From BP-133 sp040756995 (GTDB lineage: Bacteria > Actinomycetota > Acidimicrobiia > IMCC26256 > BP-133): a stretch of 64,000 bases of DNA. A model generated the notes under the pieces. The model ran no database searches. It saw nothing but the letters and a program-made list of their open reading frames with translations, and had not been told where the DNA came from. The stretch is taken from assembly GCA_040756995.1 (NCBI GenBank), contig JBFLYK010000022.1, positions 41,476 through 105,475 of the forward strand. The letters run 5' to 3'. Made by a program: the position numbers and the translations under genes. The stretch's first letter is position 1; each line of letters opens with the position of its first letter. This document shows, one piece after another, positions 40,999-49,102 of the stretch.

Positions 40999-41355
40999 TT
41001 AAACCTCGAGTCCGGCCGCTCGGGCGCCGTCACAGAGGGCGGCGATGCGGCCGTGGTAGCGGAACCCGCCGCGGTCGAAGACCACGCGGGAGATACCGGC
41101 GGCCCGGGCCCGCTCGCCCACGAGCTGGCCCACCGCCTTGGCGGCCTCGACGGTGGCCGTCGAGCCGCCGCGCAGCCCGGGCTCCGCCGTGGAGGCGGCG
41201 GCCAGGGTGCGCCCGGTCGTGTCGTCGATGACCTGGGCGTAGATGTGCCGGTTGGACCGGAACACCGCCAGACGCGGCCGCTCGGTGGTGCCGCTGACCT
41301 TCTTGCGGACCCGGCGGTGCCTCTTGACGCGCGCCTCGGCGCTCCGAACTGCCAT
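40999..41355 (-). CDS. rplR: 50S ribosomal protein L18
   Basis: L18 binds 5S rRNA. The 118-residue protein has RHRRVRKKVSGTTERPRLAV, NRHIYAQVIDDTTGRTLAAA and VVFDRGGFRYHGRIAAL, all standard. Between rplF and rpsE. Confidence 0.97.
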   Translation of the reverse strand: MAVRSAEARVKRHRRVRKKVSGTTERPRLAVFRSNRHIYAQVIDDTTGRTLAAASTAEPGLRGGSTATVEAAKAVGQLVGERARAAGISRVVFDRGGFRYHGRIAALCDGARAAGLEV

Positions 41356-41363
41356 CGTCTCTC

Positions 41364-41906
41364 CTACTTCTTCCCGGCCTTGCCGGCCTTCCGGAGGATG
41401 CGCTCCCCGGCGTACCGGATGCCCTTGCCCTTGTAGGGCTCGGGCTTGCGGATCTTGCGGATGTTGGCCGCCACCTGGCCGACGAGCTCCTTGTCGGAGC
41501 CCCGCACGGCGATGCGGGTGGGGGCCGGCACCTCGAAGGTGATGCCTTCGGGGGCGTCGACGTGGACGGGGTGCGAGAAGCCCAGGGCCAGCTCGATGCG
41601 GTTCGGCCCCTGGGACGTGGCCCGGTAGCCGACCCCGACGATCTCGAGTTCCCGGACGAACCCGTCCGACACGCCGACCACCATGTTGTTGACCAGCGAG
41701 CGGGTCAGGCCGTGGAGCGCCCGGTGCTGGCGCTCGTCGGAGGGGCGGGTGACGATCAGCTCGTCGCCCTCGCGGGTGACGGTGATGTCGGGCACCAGGT
41801 CGCGCTCGAGGGTGCCCTTGGGGCCCTTCACGACCACGTGGGCGCCGTTGAGCGTCACCTCGACGCCGCTCGGGATGGGGATCGGCTTCCGGCCGATGCG
41901 GGACAT
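41364..41906 (-). CDS. rplF: 50S ribosomal protein L6
   Basis: A 180-residue protein beginning MSRIGRKPIPIPSGVEVTLN, with GVGYRATSQG and the terminal EPYKGKGIRYAGERILRKAG signature. Standard length and position between rpsH and rplR. Confidence 0.98.
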   Translation of the reverse strand: MSRIGRKPIPIPSGVEVTLNGAHVVVKGPKGTLERDLVPDITVTREGDELIVTRPSDERQHRALHGLTRSLVNNMVVGVSDGFVRELEIVGVGYRATSQGPNRIELALGFSHPVHVDAPEGITFEVPAPTRIAVRGSDKELVGQVAANIRKIRKPEPYKGKGIRYAGERILRKAGKAGKK

Positions 41907-41917
41907 CGCTTCAGCTC

Positions 41918-42322
41918 CTACCAGACGTGGCAGAGGACCTCGCCACCGACCCGGCGCTCGCGCGCCTCCCGGTCGGTGAGGAGACCCTGGTTCGTCGAGA
42001 GAATGGCGACACCCATGCCGCCGAGGACCCGGCCGACGCTGTCGGCCTTGCTATAGACGCGCAGGCCCGGCTTCGACACCCGCTTGATGCCGGTGATCGT
42101 CCGCTTGCGCTCAGGGGTGTACTTCATCGCCACGATCAGCTTGCGGCCGGGATGGCCGGCGTCACCCTCCACCCGGTAGCCGGAGATGTAGCCCTCGCGT
42201 TCGAGGATCGCGGCCAGCGCCTCCTTCAGCTTCGAGGAGGGCATCACGACCTCGTCGTGCATGGCGACGTTCCCGTTGCGGATGCGGGTCAGCATGTCGG
42301 CGATCGGATCGGTCATCGTCAT
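41918..42322 (-). CDS. rpsH: 30S ribosomal protein S8
   Basis: S8 is a primary 16S rRNA binder and in E. coli represses the spc operon. The 134-residue protein begins MTMTDPIADMLTRIRNGN and ends with LLTDREARERRVGGEVLCHVW; SKPGLRVYSKADSV and GGMGVAILSTNQGLLTD are canonical. A small hairpin precedes it after rpsN. Confidence 0.97.
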   Translation of the reverse strand: MTMTDPIADMLTRIRNGNVAMHDEVVMPSSKLKEALAAILEREGYISGYRVEGDAGHPGRKLIVAMKYTPERKRTITGIKRVSKPGLRVYSKADSVGRVLGGMGVAILSTNQGLLTDREARERRVGGEVLCHVW

Positions 42323-42346
42323 GTCGTACCTACCAGGATGCCAATT

Positions 42347-42369
42347 GTGATTACCGGCAAGGTAATCAC
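42347..42369 (-). promoter_or_regulatory. Hairpin between rpsN and rpsH
   Basis: A perfect nine-base repeat GTGATTACC-GGCAA-GGTAATCAC covers the rpsN stop and part of the 43-base gap before rpsH. It is AT-rich for this genome. A control site in the spc message is possible but unproven. Confidence 0.4.
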
Positions 42370-42551
42370 CAGGATGACTTCGTCACGCCGGGGACCTCGC
42401 CCGCATGGGCCATCTCCCGCAGGCAGATCCGGCACAGGCCGAACCTGCGATAGACGGCCTTCGACCGGCCACAACGCCGGCAACGGGTGTAGGCCCGCAC
42501 CTTGAACTTGGGCTTGCGCTGCTGCTTTTCGATGAGCGCCTTCTTGGCCAC
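42366..42551 (-). CDS. rpsN: 30S ribosomal protein S14, zinc type (type Z)
   Basis: A 61-residue S14 with two CxxC pairs (YTRCRRCGRSKAVYRRFGLC and CRICLREMAHAGE), the zinc-binding short form. Starts MAKKALIEKQQRKPKFKVRA. Six bases separate it from rplE. In many actinobacteria a longer zinc-independent copy exists elsewhere. Confidence 0.97.
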   Translation of the reverse strand: MAKKALIEKQQRKPKFKVRAYTRCRRCGRSKAVYRRFGLCRICLREMAHAGEVPGVTKSSW

Positions 42552-42557
42552 GGTCGC

Positions 42558-43142
42558 TTACGTCCTTTCCCCGGGCCGCCGGAACGGGAAGTTGAAGGCG
42601 TCCAACAGAGCCTTACCTTCAGCGTTCGTGCGGGCCGTGGTCACGATCGTGATGTTCATGCCCCGCACGGTGTCGACCTTGTCGTAGTCGATCTCCGGGA
42701 AGATCAGCTGCTCGGTCACTCCGAAGTTGTAGTTGCCGCTGCCGTCGAACCCGTCCGGGTCGAGGCCCCGGAAGTCACGGATCCGGGGGATGGCCAGCGT
42801 GATCAGCCGGTCGAAGAACTCCCACATCCGGTCGCCCCGGAGCGTCACCTTGACGCCGATGGCGTTGCCTTCCCGGAGCTTGAAGCCGGCGATCGACTTC
42901 TTCGCCCGGGTGACAAGGGGCTTCTGACCGGTGATGAGCCGCAGATCGGCCACCGCCCCTTCGAGCAGTGAGGCCTGCTGGGTGGCCTTGCCAACCCCGA
43001 TGTTGATGACGATCTTCTGGAGGCGCGGGACCTCCATGGGGTTCGCCAGCCCGAGCTGCTCCTTGAGGCGCGCCTTGATCTCGTCGTCGTAGCGGGCCCG
43101 GAGGCGGGGCTTCGGAGGGGCCTCGAGAGTGTCGGTGGCCAT
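42558..43142 (-). CDS. rplE: 50S ribosomal protein L5
   Basis: L5 binds 5S rRNA and the P-site tRNA. The 194-residue protein from ATG 43142 begins MATDTLEAPPKPRLRARYDD and has NPMEVPRLQKIVINIGVG and RDFRGLDPDGFDGSGNYNFG. Its ATG overlaps the rplX stop (TGATG); a longer open frame upstream is the rplX shadow. Confidence 0.97.
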   Translation of the reverse strand: MATDTLEAPPKPRLRARYDDEIKARLKEQLGLANPMEVPRLQKIVINIGVGKATQQASLLEGAVADLRLITGQKPLVTRAKKSIAGFKLREGNAIGVKVTLRGDRMWEFFDRLITLAIPRIRDFRGLDPDGFDGSGNYNFGVTEQLIFPEIDYDKVDTVRGMNITIVTTARTNAEGKALLDAFNFPFRRPGERT

Positions 43143-43447
43143 CAGACGTCCGCCTTGCACTTGCGGCAGATCCGGATCTTCTTGCCCTGGTCGTCGAAGC
43201 GGTAACCGAGGCGGGTGGCGCCGCACGAGCCGCAGATCAGGGCGACGTTGGAGGCGTGGATCGGCATGTCCTTGTCGATGATCCCGCCCTGCATCGTCGC
43301 CCGGGTCGGCCGCTGGTGCTTCTTGGCGATGTTGACGCCCTCGACGATGACCTTGTTCTTCTCCGGGATGACGCGCATGATCACGCCGTCCTTGCCGAGA
43401 TCCTTCCCGGCGATGACCTTGACGCGGTCGCCTTTCTTCAACTTCAC
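43142..43447 (-). CDS. rplX: 50S ribosomal protein L24
   Basis: An assembly initiator of the large subunit. The 101-residue protein from GTG 43447 begins VKLKKGDRVKVIAGKDLGKD and contains EGVNIAKKHQRPTRATMQGG. The C-terminal half has two CxxC pairs (ICGSCGATRLGYR and ICRKCKADV), a zinc ribbon. It starts three bases after the rplN stop. Confidence 0.96.
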   Translation of the reverse strand: MKLKKGDRVKVIAGKDLGKDGVIMRVIPEKNKVIVEGVNIAKKHQRPTRATMQGGIIDKDMPIHASNVALICGSCGATRLGYRFDDQGKKIRICRKCKADV

Positions 43448-43449
43448 GG

Positions 43450-43818
43450 CTACAGCACCTCGGGGGCGAGGGAGATGATTCGCATGAACTTCCGGTCCCG
43501 CAGCTCCCGGCCCACCGGGCCGAAGATGCGGGTGCCGCGGGGTTGCATCTGGTCGTTGACCAGCACCGCGGCGTTCTCGTCGAAACGAATGTAGCTGCCG
43601 TCGGGGCGGCGCTTTTCCTTGGTGGTCCGGACGACCACGCACTTGACGACGTCGCCCTTCTTCACCGCCGCGCCGGGGATGGCGTCCTTCACGGTGGCCA
43701 CGAAGACGTCGCCGATCGTGGCGTAGCGGCGCCGCGTCCCGCCCAGGACCTTGATGCACAGGACGGTCTTGGCCCCGGAGTTGTCGGCGACCTTGAGGCG
43801 GCTCTCCTGCTGGATCAT
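43450..43818 (-). CDS. rplN: 50S ribosomal protein L14
   Basis: A 122-residue protein, MIQQESRLKVADNSGAKTVL onward, with RPDGSYIRFDENAAVLVNDQ and GTRIFGPVGRELRDRKFMRI. Fully canonical, between rpsQ and rplX. Confidence 0.98.
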   Translation of the reverse strand: MIQQESRLKVADNSGAKTVLCIKVLGGTRRRYATIGDVFVATVKDAIPGAAVKKGDVVKCVVVRTTKEKRRPDGSYIRFDENAAVLVNDQMQPRGTRIFGPVGRELRDRKFMRIISLAPEVL

Positions 43819-43822
43819 CGTC

Positions 43823-44104
43823 TCACCGGGCCCGTTCGATGACTTCGACGACCCGCCACCGCTTCAGCTTCGACGTCGGACGGGTCTCCTGGACGCGCAC
43901 CCGGTCGCCCTCCTTGAGGTCGTTGACCTCGTCGTGGGCGTAGAGCCGGGTCGTGCGCTGGAGCGTCTTCTGGTAGCGGCTGTGCCGGACCCGGTCGACG
44001 ACGGCCACGACCACCGTCTTCTGCATCTTGGTGGACACGACCGTCCCCTCCCGGACCTTCCTCCGGTTGGGACGCTCAGTGGCTGTGGGCGTTGTCTCGC
44101 TCAT
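43823..44104 (-). CDS. rpsQ: 30S ribosomal protein S17
   Basis: A 93-residue protein with REGTVVSTKMQKTVVVAVVD, HSRYQKTLQRTTRLYAHDE and a VGDRVRVQETRPTSKLKRWR-like segment (EGDRVRVQETRP). Its ATG overlaps the rpmC stop by four bases. Confidence 0.97.
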   Translation of the reverse strand: MSETTPTATERPNRRKVREGTVVSTKMQKTVVVAVVDRVRHSRYQKTLQRTTRLYAHDEVNDLKEGDRVRVQETRPTSKLKRWRVVEVIERAR

Positions 44105-44328
44105 GCGCTCTCACCGGCTTCGGCGGCTTCGGCCGCTTCGATTTCCTTCTCCCGGAGGACGGTCAGGATCCGGGCGATGTCCCGCCGCACGGTCCGCAGG
44201 CGGGCGGAGTTGTCGAGCTGGCCGGTCACGATCTGGAACCGCAGGTTGAACAGCTCCTGCTTGGCCTCGGCCAGGCGCGTCTCGAGTTCGCTCTCGTCGG
44301 CGTCGCGCAGCTCGGCTGCCTTGGCCAT
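44101..44328 (-). CDS. rpmC: 50S ribosomal protein L29
   Basis: A 75-residue two-helix protein, MAKAAELRDADESELETRLA onward, with ELFNLRFQIVTGQLDNSARL and RTVRRDIARILTVLREKE. Overlaps rplP by one base and rpsQ by four. The C-terminus is extended with Glu/Ala. Confidence 0.96.
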   Translation of the reverse strand: MAKAAELRDADESELETRLAEAKQELFNLRFQIVTGQLDNSARLRTVRRDIARILTVLREKEIEAAEAAEAGESA

Positions 44329-44744
44329 CAGGACTCCTCCTCCCGCAGCACGAAGCGTGACTTGATCGGCAGCTTGTGGGCGGCCAGGCGGATGGCCTCG
44401 CGAGCCGTGGGCTCCGGAACTCCGGAGAGCTCGAACATGATCCGGCCCGGACGCACGACCGCCACCCAGCGCTCGGGGTTGCCCTTGCCGGAGCCCATGC
44501 GGGTCTCGGCCGGCTTCTCGGTGATGGGCTTGTCGGGGAAGATGTTGATCCAGACCTTTCCACCACGCTTGATGTAGCGGGTCATGGCGACACGGGCGGC
44601 CTCGATCTGCCGGTTGGTGATCCAGCCCGGCTCCAGAGCCTGGAGGCCGTAGTCGCCGAAGTTGACCTTGGTGGCCCCCTTGGCGACCCCGTCCATCCGT
44701 CCTCGTTGCACCTTCCGGTGCCGGACCTTCTTGGGCATCAACAT
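44328..44744 (-). CDS. rplP: 50S ribosomal protein L16
   Basis: L16 organises the A-site tRNA pocket. The 138-residue protein contains MPKKVRHRKVQRGRMDGVAK, GGKVWINIFPDKPITEKPAE and MGSGKGNPERWVAVVRPGRI. The ATG at 44738 (MPKK) is as likely as 44744. Confidence 0.97.
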   Translation of the reverse strand: MLMPKKVRHRKVQRGRMDGVAKGATKVNFGDYGLQALEPGWITNRQIEAARVAMTRYIKRGGKVWINIFPDKPITEKPAETRMGSGKGNPERWVAVVRPGRIMFELSGVPEPTAREAIRLAAHKLPIKSRFVLREEES

Positions 44745-44756
44745 GACAATCGGGTC

Positions 44757-45680
44757 CTAGTCCTCGTCGCCCCGGAAGTGGGGGGCCTCGTGGTGTTGGC
44801 GCGTCCGCCGCTCGATCTCCTCTTCCTCGGCCAGGAGGCGCTCGAGCTCGGGATCGGCTTCCTTGACCACCGAGGTCGGCGGGGTCTCCGGCCCTTCGTC
44901 GGAGGCGACCTGCTCGACCGGGACCGGCTCGGCGTCAGGCCGGCGACGGCCGCCACCGGCGCTGATGACCCGCCGGGGCCGGGCCTGGCCGGCGGTCTCG
45001 CCGACGGCCATGGCCGCTTCCTTGGCGATCTTGTCTTCGCTGCCGGCCCGGTAGGGCAGGATGTCGCCCTTGTAGATCCAGACCTTCACGCCGATGCGCC
45101 CGAACGTCGTGCGGGCCTCGGCCAGGCCGTAGTCGATGTCGGCCCGGAGGGTGTGGAGCGGCACCCGGCCTTCGCGGTACCACTCCCGGCGGGCCATCTC
45201 GGCGCCGCCGAGGCGGCCGGAGCACTGCACCCGGATGCCCTGGGCGCCGGCTTTCATCGCCGTCTGGACGGCCCGCTTCATGGCCCGGCGGAACGAGACC
45301 CGGCCGGTCAGCTGGTCGGCCACGCCCTGGGCGATGAGGTTGGCGTCGAGTTCGGGCTGCTTGATCTCCTGGATGTTGAGCTGGATCTTCGGGTTGCCCG
45401 AGATTTTGAACAGCCCCTGCCGCAGACGGTCGGCCTCCACACCACGGCGGCCGATGACGATGCCCGGGCGGGCGGTGTGGACGTCGATCCGTAGCCGGTC
45501 CCGGGTGCGCTCGATCTCCACGCGGCTGACGGCCGCCCGGCGGAGCTGGGCGTCGAGGTATTTGCGGATCTTGACGTCCTCGCTGAGGTAGTCCGTGTAC
45601 TCGCGATCCGCGAACCAACGTGACTTCCAGTCGGTGACGATCCCGAGGCGGAACCCGTAGGGGTTCACCTTCTGGCCCAT
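44757..45680 (-). CDS. rpsC: 30S ribosomal protein S3 with long acidic C-terminus
   Basis: S3 lines the mRNA entry channel. The N-terminal MGQKVNPYGFRLGIVTDWKS and KH domain (GIVIGRRGVEADRLRQGLF) are canonical, as is IKVWIYKGD-type VKVWIYKGDILPYR. After about residue 235 a tail rich in Glu, Pro and Arg (ERLLAEEEEIERRTRQHHEA) extends the protein to 307 residues, longer than the usual 210-280. Its start overlaps the rplV stop. Confidence 0.96.
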   Translation of the reverse strand: MGQKVNPYGFRLGIVTDWKSRWFADREYTDYLSEDVKIRKYLDAQLRRAAVSRVEIERTRDRLRIDVHTARPGIVIGRRGVEADRLRQGLFKISGNPKIQLNIQEIKQPELDANLIAQGVADQLTGRVSFRRAMKRAVQTAMKAGAQGIRVQCSGRLGGAEMARREWYREGRVPLHTLRADIDYGLAEARTTFGRIGVKVWIYKGDILPYRAGSEDKIAKEAAMAVGETAGQARPRRVISAGGGRRRPDAEPVPVEQVASDEGPETPPTSVVKEADPELERLLAEEEEIERRTRQHHEAPHFRGDED

Positions 45681-46405
45681 TACGACTTCCCTTCTTCTTC
45701 CTGTTCTTCGGAAGCCTCGGCGGCGGGCTCGGCCTCGTCGGCCTCCGCCGCGGGAGCTTCCTCACGACCCAGGCTCTCGTAGCGGGCCGCCTTCTCTTCA
45801 GGCCCCGGGGGTTCGGGGGTGTCCCCCGAAATGACAGCTTCGGGCTGCGCCGCCGAGGCTTCCTCAGTGGCTGCCTCGGGCGGGGCCGCTTCCTGTTCGG
45901 GAGCTTCCTCCGGAGCCGCGGCCTGAGCCTTCTCGGCCTTCGGTGCGGCCTCTTCCTGCTTCCGGCGCCGGCCGGGGATCACACCCCGACGGCGCTGGGT
46001 GCCGGCCGCGCCGTCACGCCGCTGCCGGGCCTGGAGCTCGGCGTCGGTGAGGCGGGCCACGACGATCGTGATGTGGCACGTCCGCTTGCGGATACGGGTG
46101 GCCCGACCCCGGGCCCGGGGGCGCCACCGCTTGATCGTCGGGCCCTCGTCGGCGTAAGCGGCGGCGATCTTCAGTTCGTCGGCCGGGATGTTCAGGGTGT
46201 GGTCGGCGTTGGCCACCGCCGAGTTCAGAACCTTGAGCACCTCGGCGGCCGCCCCGCGCTCGCTGAACTGCAGCACGTGGCGGGCGTCGTCGACGTCGAG
46301 GCCCCGGATGAGATCGAGGACCTCCCGGACCTTGTAGGCCGAGGTGCGGAGGTACTTGAGGGTGGCCCTCGTCTGCGGCGTGTCCTTGGTGAGGGTGTCA
46401 GGCAT
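45680..46405 (-). CDS. rplV: 50S ribosomal protein L22 with about 110-residue acidic extension
   Basis: L22 lines the exit tunnel. Residues 1-130 are the normal protein (TRATLKYLRTSAYKVREVLD, PTIKRWRPRARGRATRIRKR, CHITIVV). A further 110 residues follow, first basic (GVIPGRRRKQEEAAPKAEKA) and then Ala/Glu/Pro-rich ending ASEEQEEEGKS. The extension has the composition of a disordered tail and keeps the frame with no stop. The total of 241 residues is about twice a typical L22. Confidence 0.95.
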   Translation of the reverse strand: MPDTLTKDTPQTRATLKYLRTSAYKVREVLDLIRGLDVDDARHVLQFSERGAAAEVLKVLNSAVANADHTLNIPADELKIAAAYADEGPTIKRWRPRARGRATRIRKRTCHITIVVARLTDAELQARQRRDGAAGTQRRRGVIPGRRRKQEEAAPKAEKAQAAAPEEAPEQEAAPPEAATEEASAAQPEAVISGDTPEPPGPEEKAARYESLGREEAPAAEADEAEPAAEASEEQEEEGKS

Positions 46406-46418
46406 ACGCGCTCATTCC

Positions 46419-46697
46419 TTACCGGCGGCTCGACCGCTCCTGGCCGGCGTGGTACCGGAAGGTGCGGGTCGGCGCGAACTCGCCGAGCTTGTGCCCGACC
46501 ATGGCCTCGGTGACGTAGACGGGGACGTGCTTGCGCCCGTCGTGGACGGCGATCGTGTGGCCCACCATGTCGGGGATGATCGTGGAGCGGCGCGACCACG
46601 TCTTCACGACGCGCTTCTCCCCCGTCTGGTTCAGCCGCTCGACCTTGACCCGCAGGTGGTCGTCGATGAACGGGCCCTTCTTGAGACTTCTCGGCAT
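46419..46697 (-). CDS. rpsS: 30S ribosomal protein S19
   Basis: A 92-residue protein, MPRSLKKGPFIDDHLRVKVE onward, with WSRRSTIIPDMVGHTIAVHD and KLGEFAPTRTFRYHAGQERS. Canonical length and place between rplB and rplV. Confidence 0.98.
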   Translation of the reverse strand: MPRSLKKGPFIDDHLRVKVERLNQTGEKRVVKTWSRRSTIIPDMVGHTIAVHDGRKHVPVYVTEAMVGHKLGEFAPTRTFRYHAGQERSSRR

Positions 46698-46704
46698 TCC
46701 CTAT

Positions 46705-47541
46705 CTACCTCCGGGCTCCACGGCCCCGCCGCCGGCGGATGATCATCTCGTCGGAGGCCTTGTGCTTGGCTCGTGTGCGGCCCTCTTTCTTGCCCCAGGG
46801 GGACGTCGGGTGGCGCCCACCGGAGCTCTTCCCCTCACCGCCGCCGAGAGGGTGGTCGACCGGGTTCATGGCCACGCCCCGGGTGTGGGGACGCCGACCC
46901 TTCCAGCGGGCCCGTCCGGCCTTGCCCAGCGAGACCAGCTCGGCCTCGGGGTTGCCGACCGCGCCGACGGTGGCCCGGCAGTCGATCGGGACCCGGCGCA
47001 TCTCCGTCGACGGGAGCCGCAGAGTGGCGAAGTCGCCCTCCTTGGCCACCAGCTGGATGCTCATCCCCGCCCCCCGGGCGATCTTGCCGCCGGCGCCGGG
47101 CTTGAGTTCGACGTTGTGGACGACCGTACCGACCGGGATGTAGCGCAGCGGCAGAGCGTTGCCGGGCCGGATCTCGGCGCCCTGACCCGACATCAGCACG
47201 TCGCCCACCGCGATCCGGGCCGGGGCGAGGATGTAGCGCTTCTCGCCGTCGGCGTAGTGGAGAAGGGCGATGCGGGCGTTGCGGTTCGGGTCGTATTCGA
47301 TGGTGGCGACCTTGGCCGGGATGCCGTCCTTCGACCGCTTGAAGTCGATCACCCGGTACTTCTGCTTGTGACCGCCACCGACGTTGCGGGCCGTGAGCCG
47401 GCCGTGGACGTTGCGGCCGCCCGTGTGGGGCTTGGCCCGCAGCAGCGACTTCTCGGGCTTGTCGGTCGTGATCTCGGCGAAGTCCGAGACCGACTGGAAC
47501 CGGCGCCCCGGGCTGGTTGGCTTGCGCTTACGCAGCGGCAT
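46705..47541 (-). CDS. rplB: 50S ribosomal protein L2
   Basis: L2 is needed for peptidyl transfer. The 278-residue protein has KSLLRAKPHTGGRNVHGRLT and the C-terminal RGVAMNPVDHPLGGGEGKSS with the essential His. Starts MPLRKRKPTSPGRRFQSVSD. Between rplW and rpsS. Confidence 0.98.
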   Translation of the reverse strand: MPLRKRKPTSPGRRFQSVSDFAEITTDKPEKSLLRAKPHTGGRNVHGRLTARNVGGGHKQKYRVIDFKRSKDGIPAKVATIEYDPNRNARIALLHYADGEKRYILAPARIAVGDVLMSGQGAEIRPGNALPLRYIPVGTVVHNVELKPGAGGKIARGAGMSIQLVAKEGDFATLRLPSTEMRRVPIDCRATVGAVGNPEAELVSLGKAGRARWKGRRPHTRGVAMNPVDHPLGGGEGKSSGGRHPTSPWGKKEGRTRAKHKASDEMIIRRRRGRGARR

Positions 47542-47546
47542 CGGCG

Positions 47547-47840
47547 TCAGCTCCCGAAGATGTCGATCCGGTCGTCAGCCGCAACCTTGACAACCGCACG
47601 CTTCGTGGTGGGCCGCTGACCGAATGTGTTCGTGCGCCGGTTCCGCTTGCGCTTCCCCTGGCGCGTCATGGTGGACACGTTGAGCACCTTGACGTTGAAG
47701 ATCTCCTCCACCGCCTGGCGGATCTCGATCTTGTTGGCGCTCGGCGCGACCAGGAACGTGTAGACGTTGTCGTCGAGCAGGGCGTACGACTTCTCGGACA
47801 CCACCGGCTGCAGGATGATGTCCCGCGGGTCCTTGCTCAT
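47547..47840 (-). CDS. rplW: 50S ribosomal protein L23
   Basis: L23 docks trigger factor and SRP at the exit tunnel. The 97-residue protein has RDIILQPVVSEKSYALLDDN and FLVAPSANKIEIRQAVEEIF. Its start overlaps the rplD stop by four bases. Confidence 0.97.
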   Translation of the reverse strand: MSKDPRDIILQPVVSEKSYALLDDNVYTFLVAPSANKIEIRQAVEEIFNVKVLNVSTMTRQGKRKRNRRTNTFGQRPTTKRAVVKVAADDRIDIFGS

Positions 47841-48451
47841 ACCTCGCCACCTCCCCGGGCCGACAGTGCGGCGAGCGTGGCCGAGGTGAAGATCACCCGG
47901 TCGGCGACGAGCACGTCGTAGGTGTTGAGCTCCTCGACGCTCACCAGGTCGACCCGCTCGCCGAGGTTCCGGAACGACTTCCAGGCCGCCTCGTCGTCGC
48001 GGCCCAGCACCACCAGCACCTTCTCGGTGTCGGCCACGCCGACCGACTTCAGGGCGGCCACGGCGTCCTTCGTCTTCGGAGCGGCGAAGCCCCAGTCGTC
48101 GACGACGGTGACCATGCCGGAGGCGGCCCGGTCGGACAGCGCGGATCGCAGCGCCAGCCAGACCATCTTCTTGGGGGTGCGCTGCCGGTAGCTGCGGGGC
48201 TGGGGGCCGTGGGCCACACCGCCGCCCCGCCAGTGGGGCGCCCGAGTCGAGCCCTGGCGGGCCCGGCCGGTGCCCTTCTGGCGCCAGGGCTTGGCCCCGC
48301 CGCCCGACACCTCGGACCGGCTCTTGGTGGAGTGGGTGCCGGCCCGGGCCGCCGCCAGCTGGGCGGTGACGACCTGGTGCATGACCGGCACGTTGGGCTG
48401 GATCCCGAAGATCGCCTCCGGCAGCGGGGCGTTGTTGAGGACCTCGGCCAT
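47837..48451 (-). CDS. rplD: 50S ribosomal protein L4
   Basis: A 204-residue protein with GTHSTKSRSEVSGGGAKPWR, QKGTGRARQGSTRAPHWRGG and RTPKKMVWLALRSALSDRA, the family loop and core. One-base overlap with rplC. L4 represses the S10 operon in enteric bacteria; nothing here shows that. Confidence 0.97.
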   Translation of the reverse strand: MAEVLNNAPLPEAIFGIQPNVPVMHQVVTAQLAAARAGTHSTKSRSEVSGGGAKPWRQKGTGRARQGSTRAPHWRGGGVAHGPQPRSYRQRTPKKMVWLALRSALSDRAASGMVTVVDDWGFAAPKTKDAVAALKSVGVADTEKVLVVLGRDDEAAWKSFRNLGERVDLVSVEELNTYDVLVADRVIFTSATLAALSARGGGEV

Positions 48452-49098
48452 CAGCGACTCGCCCCCTTGACCGCGTTGCGGACGAAGACGAGACCGCCGG
48501 TCGGGCCGGGGACGGCGCCCTTGACGAGCAGCAGGCCCCGCTCGGCGTCGCCCTCGATCACCTCGAGGTTGAGCGTCGTGGTCCGCACGTTGCCGTACTG
48601 GCCGGCCATCCGCATGCCCTTGAACACCCGGGCGGGCGTGGCACAGGCGCCGACGGAGCCGGGCGCCCGGTGCTTCTTGTGGTTACCGTGCGAACCGCCC
48701 TGGCCCTTGAAGTTGTGCCGCTTCATGTGGCCGGAGAAGCCGTGACCCTTGGAGATCCCGGTCACGTCGACCTTGTCGCCCGAGGCGAACACGTCGGCCT
48801 GGATGACCTGGCCGATCGAGAACGCCGAGCTGTCGTCGACCCGCATCTCGGCCAGGTGCTTGGCCGGGGCCTGGTTGGCCTTCTTGAAGTGACCGGTCTC
48901 CGGCTTGTTGACCCGCCGGGGCTTCACGTCGCCGAAGGCCAGCTGGATGGCCGAGTAGCCGTCGCGCTCCGGCGTCTTCACCTGGACCACGCGGCAGGGA
49001 CCGGCCTGGATGACGGTGACCGGGACGGCTCGGTTCTGCTCGTCCCAGATCTGCGTCATGCCGACCTTCTGGCCGAGGATGCCTCGTTTGCTCGCCAT
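48451..49098 (-). CDS. rplC: 50S ribosomal protein L3
   Basis: A 215-residue protein, MASKRGILGQKVGMTQIWDE onward, with GKGHGF-type SKGHGFSGHMKRHNFKGQGG and GNHKKHRAPGSVGACATPAR. Canonical and four bases after rpsJ. Confidence 0.97.
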   Translation of the reverse strand: MASKRGILGQKVGMTQIWDEQNRAVPVTVIQAGPCRVVQVKTPERDGYSAIQLAFGDVKPRRVNKPETGHFKKANQAPAKHLAEMRVDDSSAFSIGQVIQADVFASGDKVDVTGISKGHGFSGHMKRHNFKGQGGSHGNHKKHRAPGSVGACATPARVFKGMRMAGQYGNVRTTTLNLEVIEGDAERGLLLVKGAVPGPTGGLVFVRNAVKGASR

Positions 49099-49102
49099 CG
49101 CG

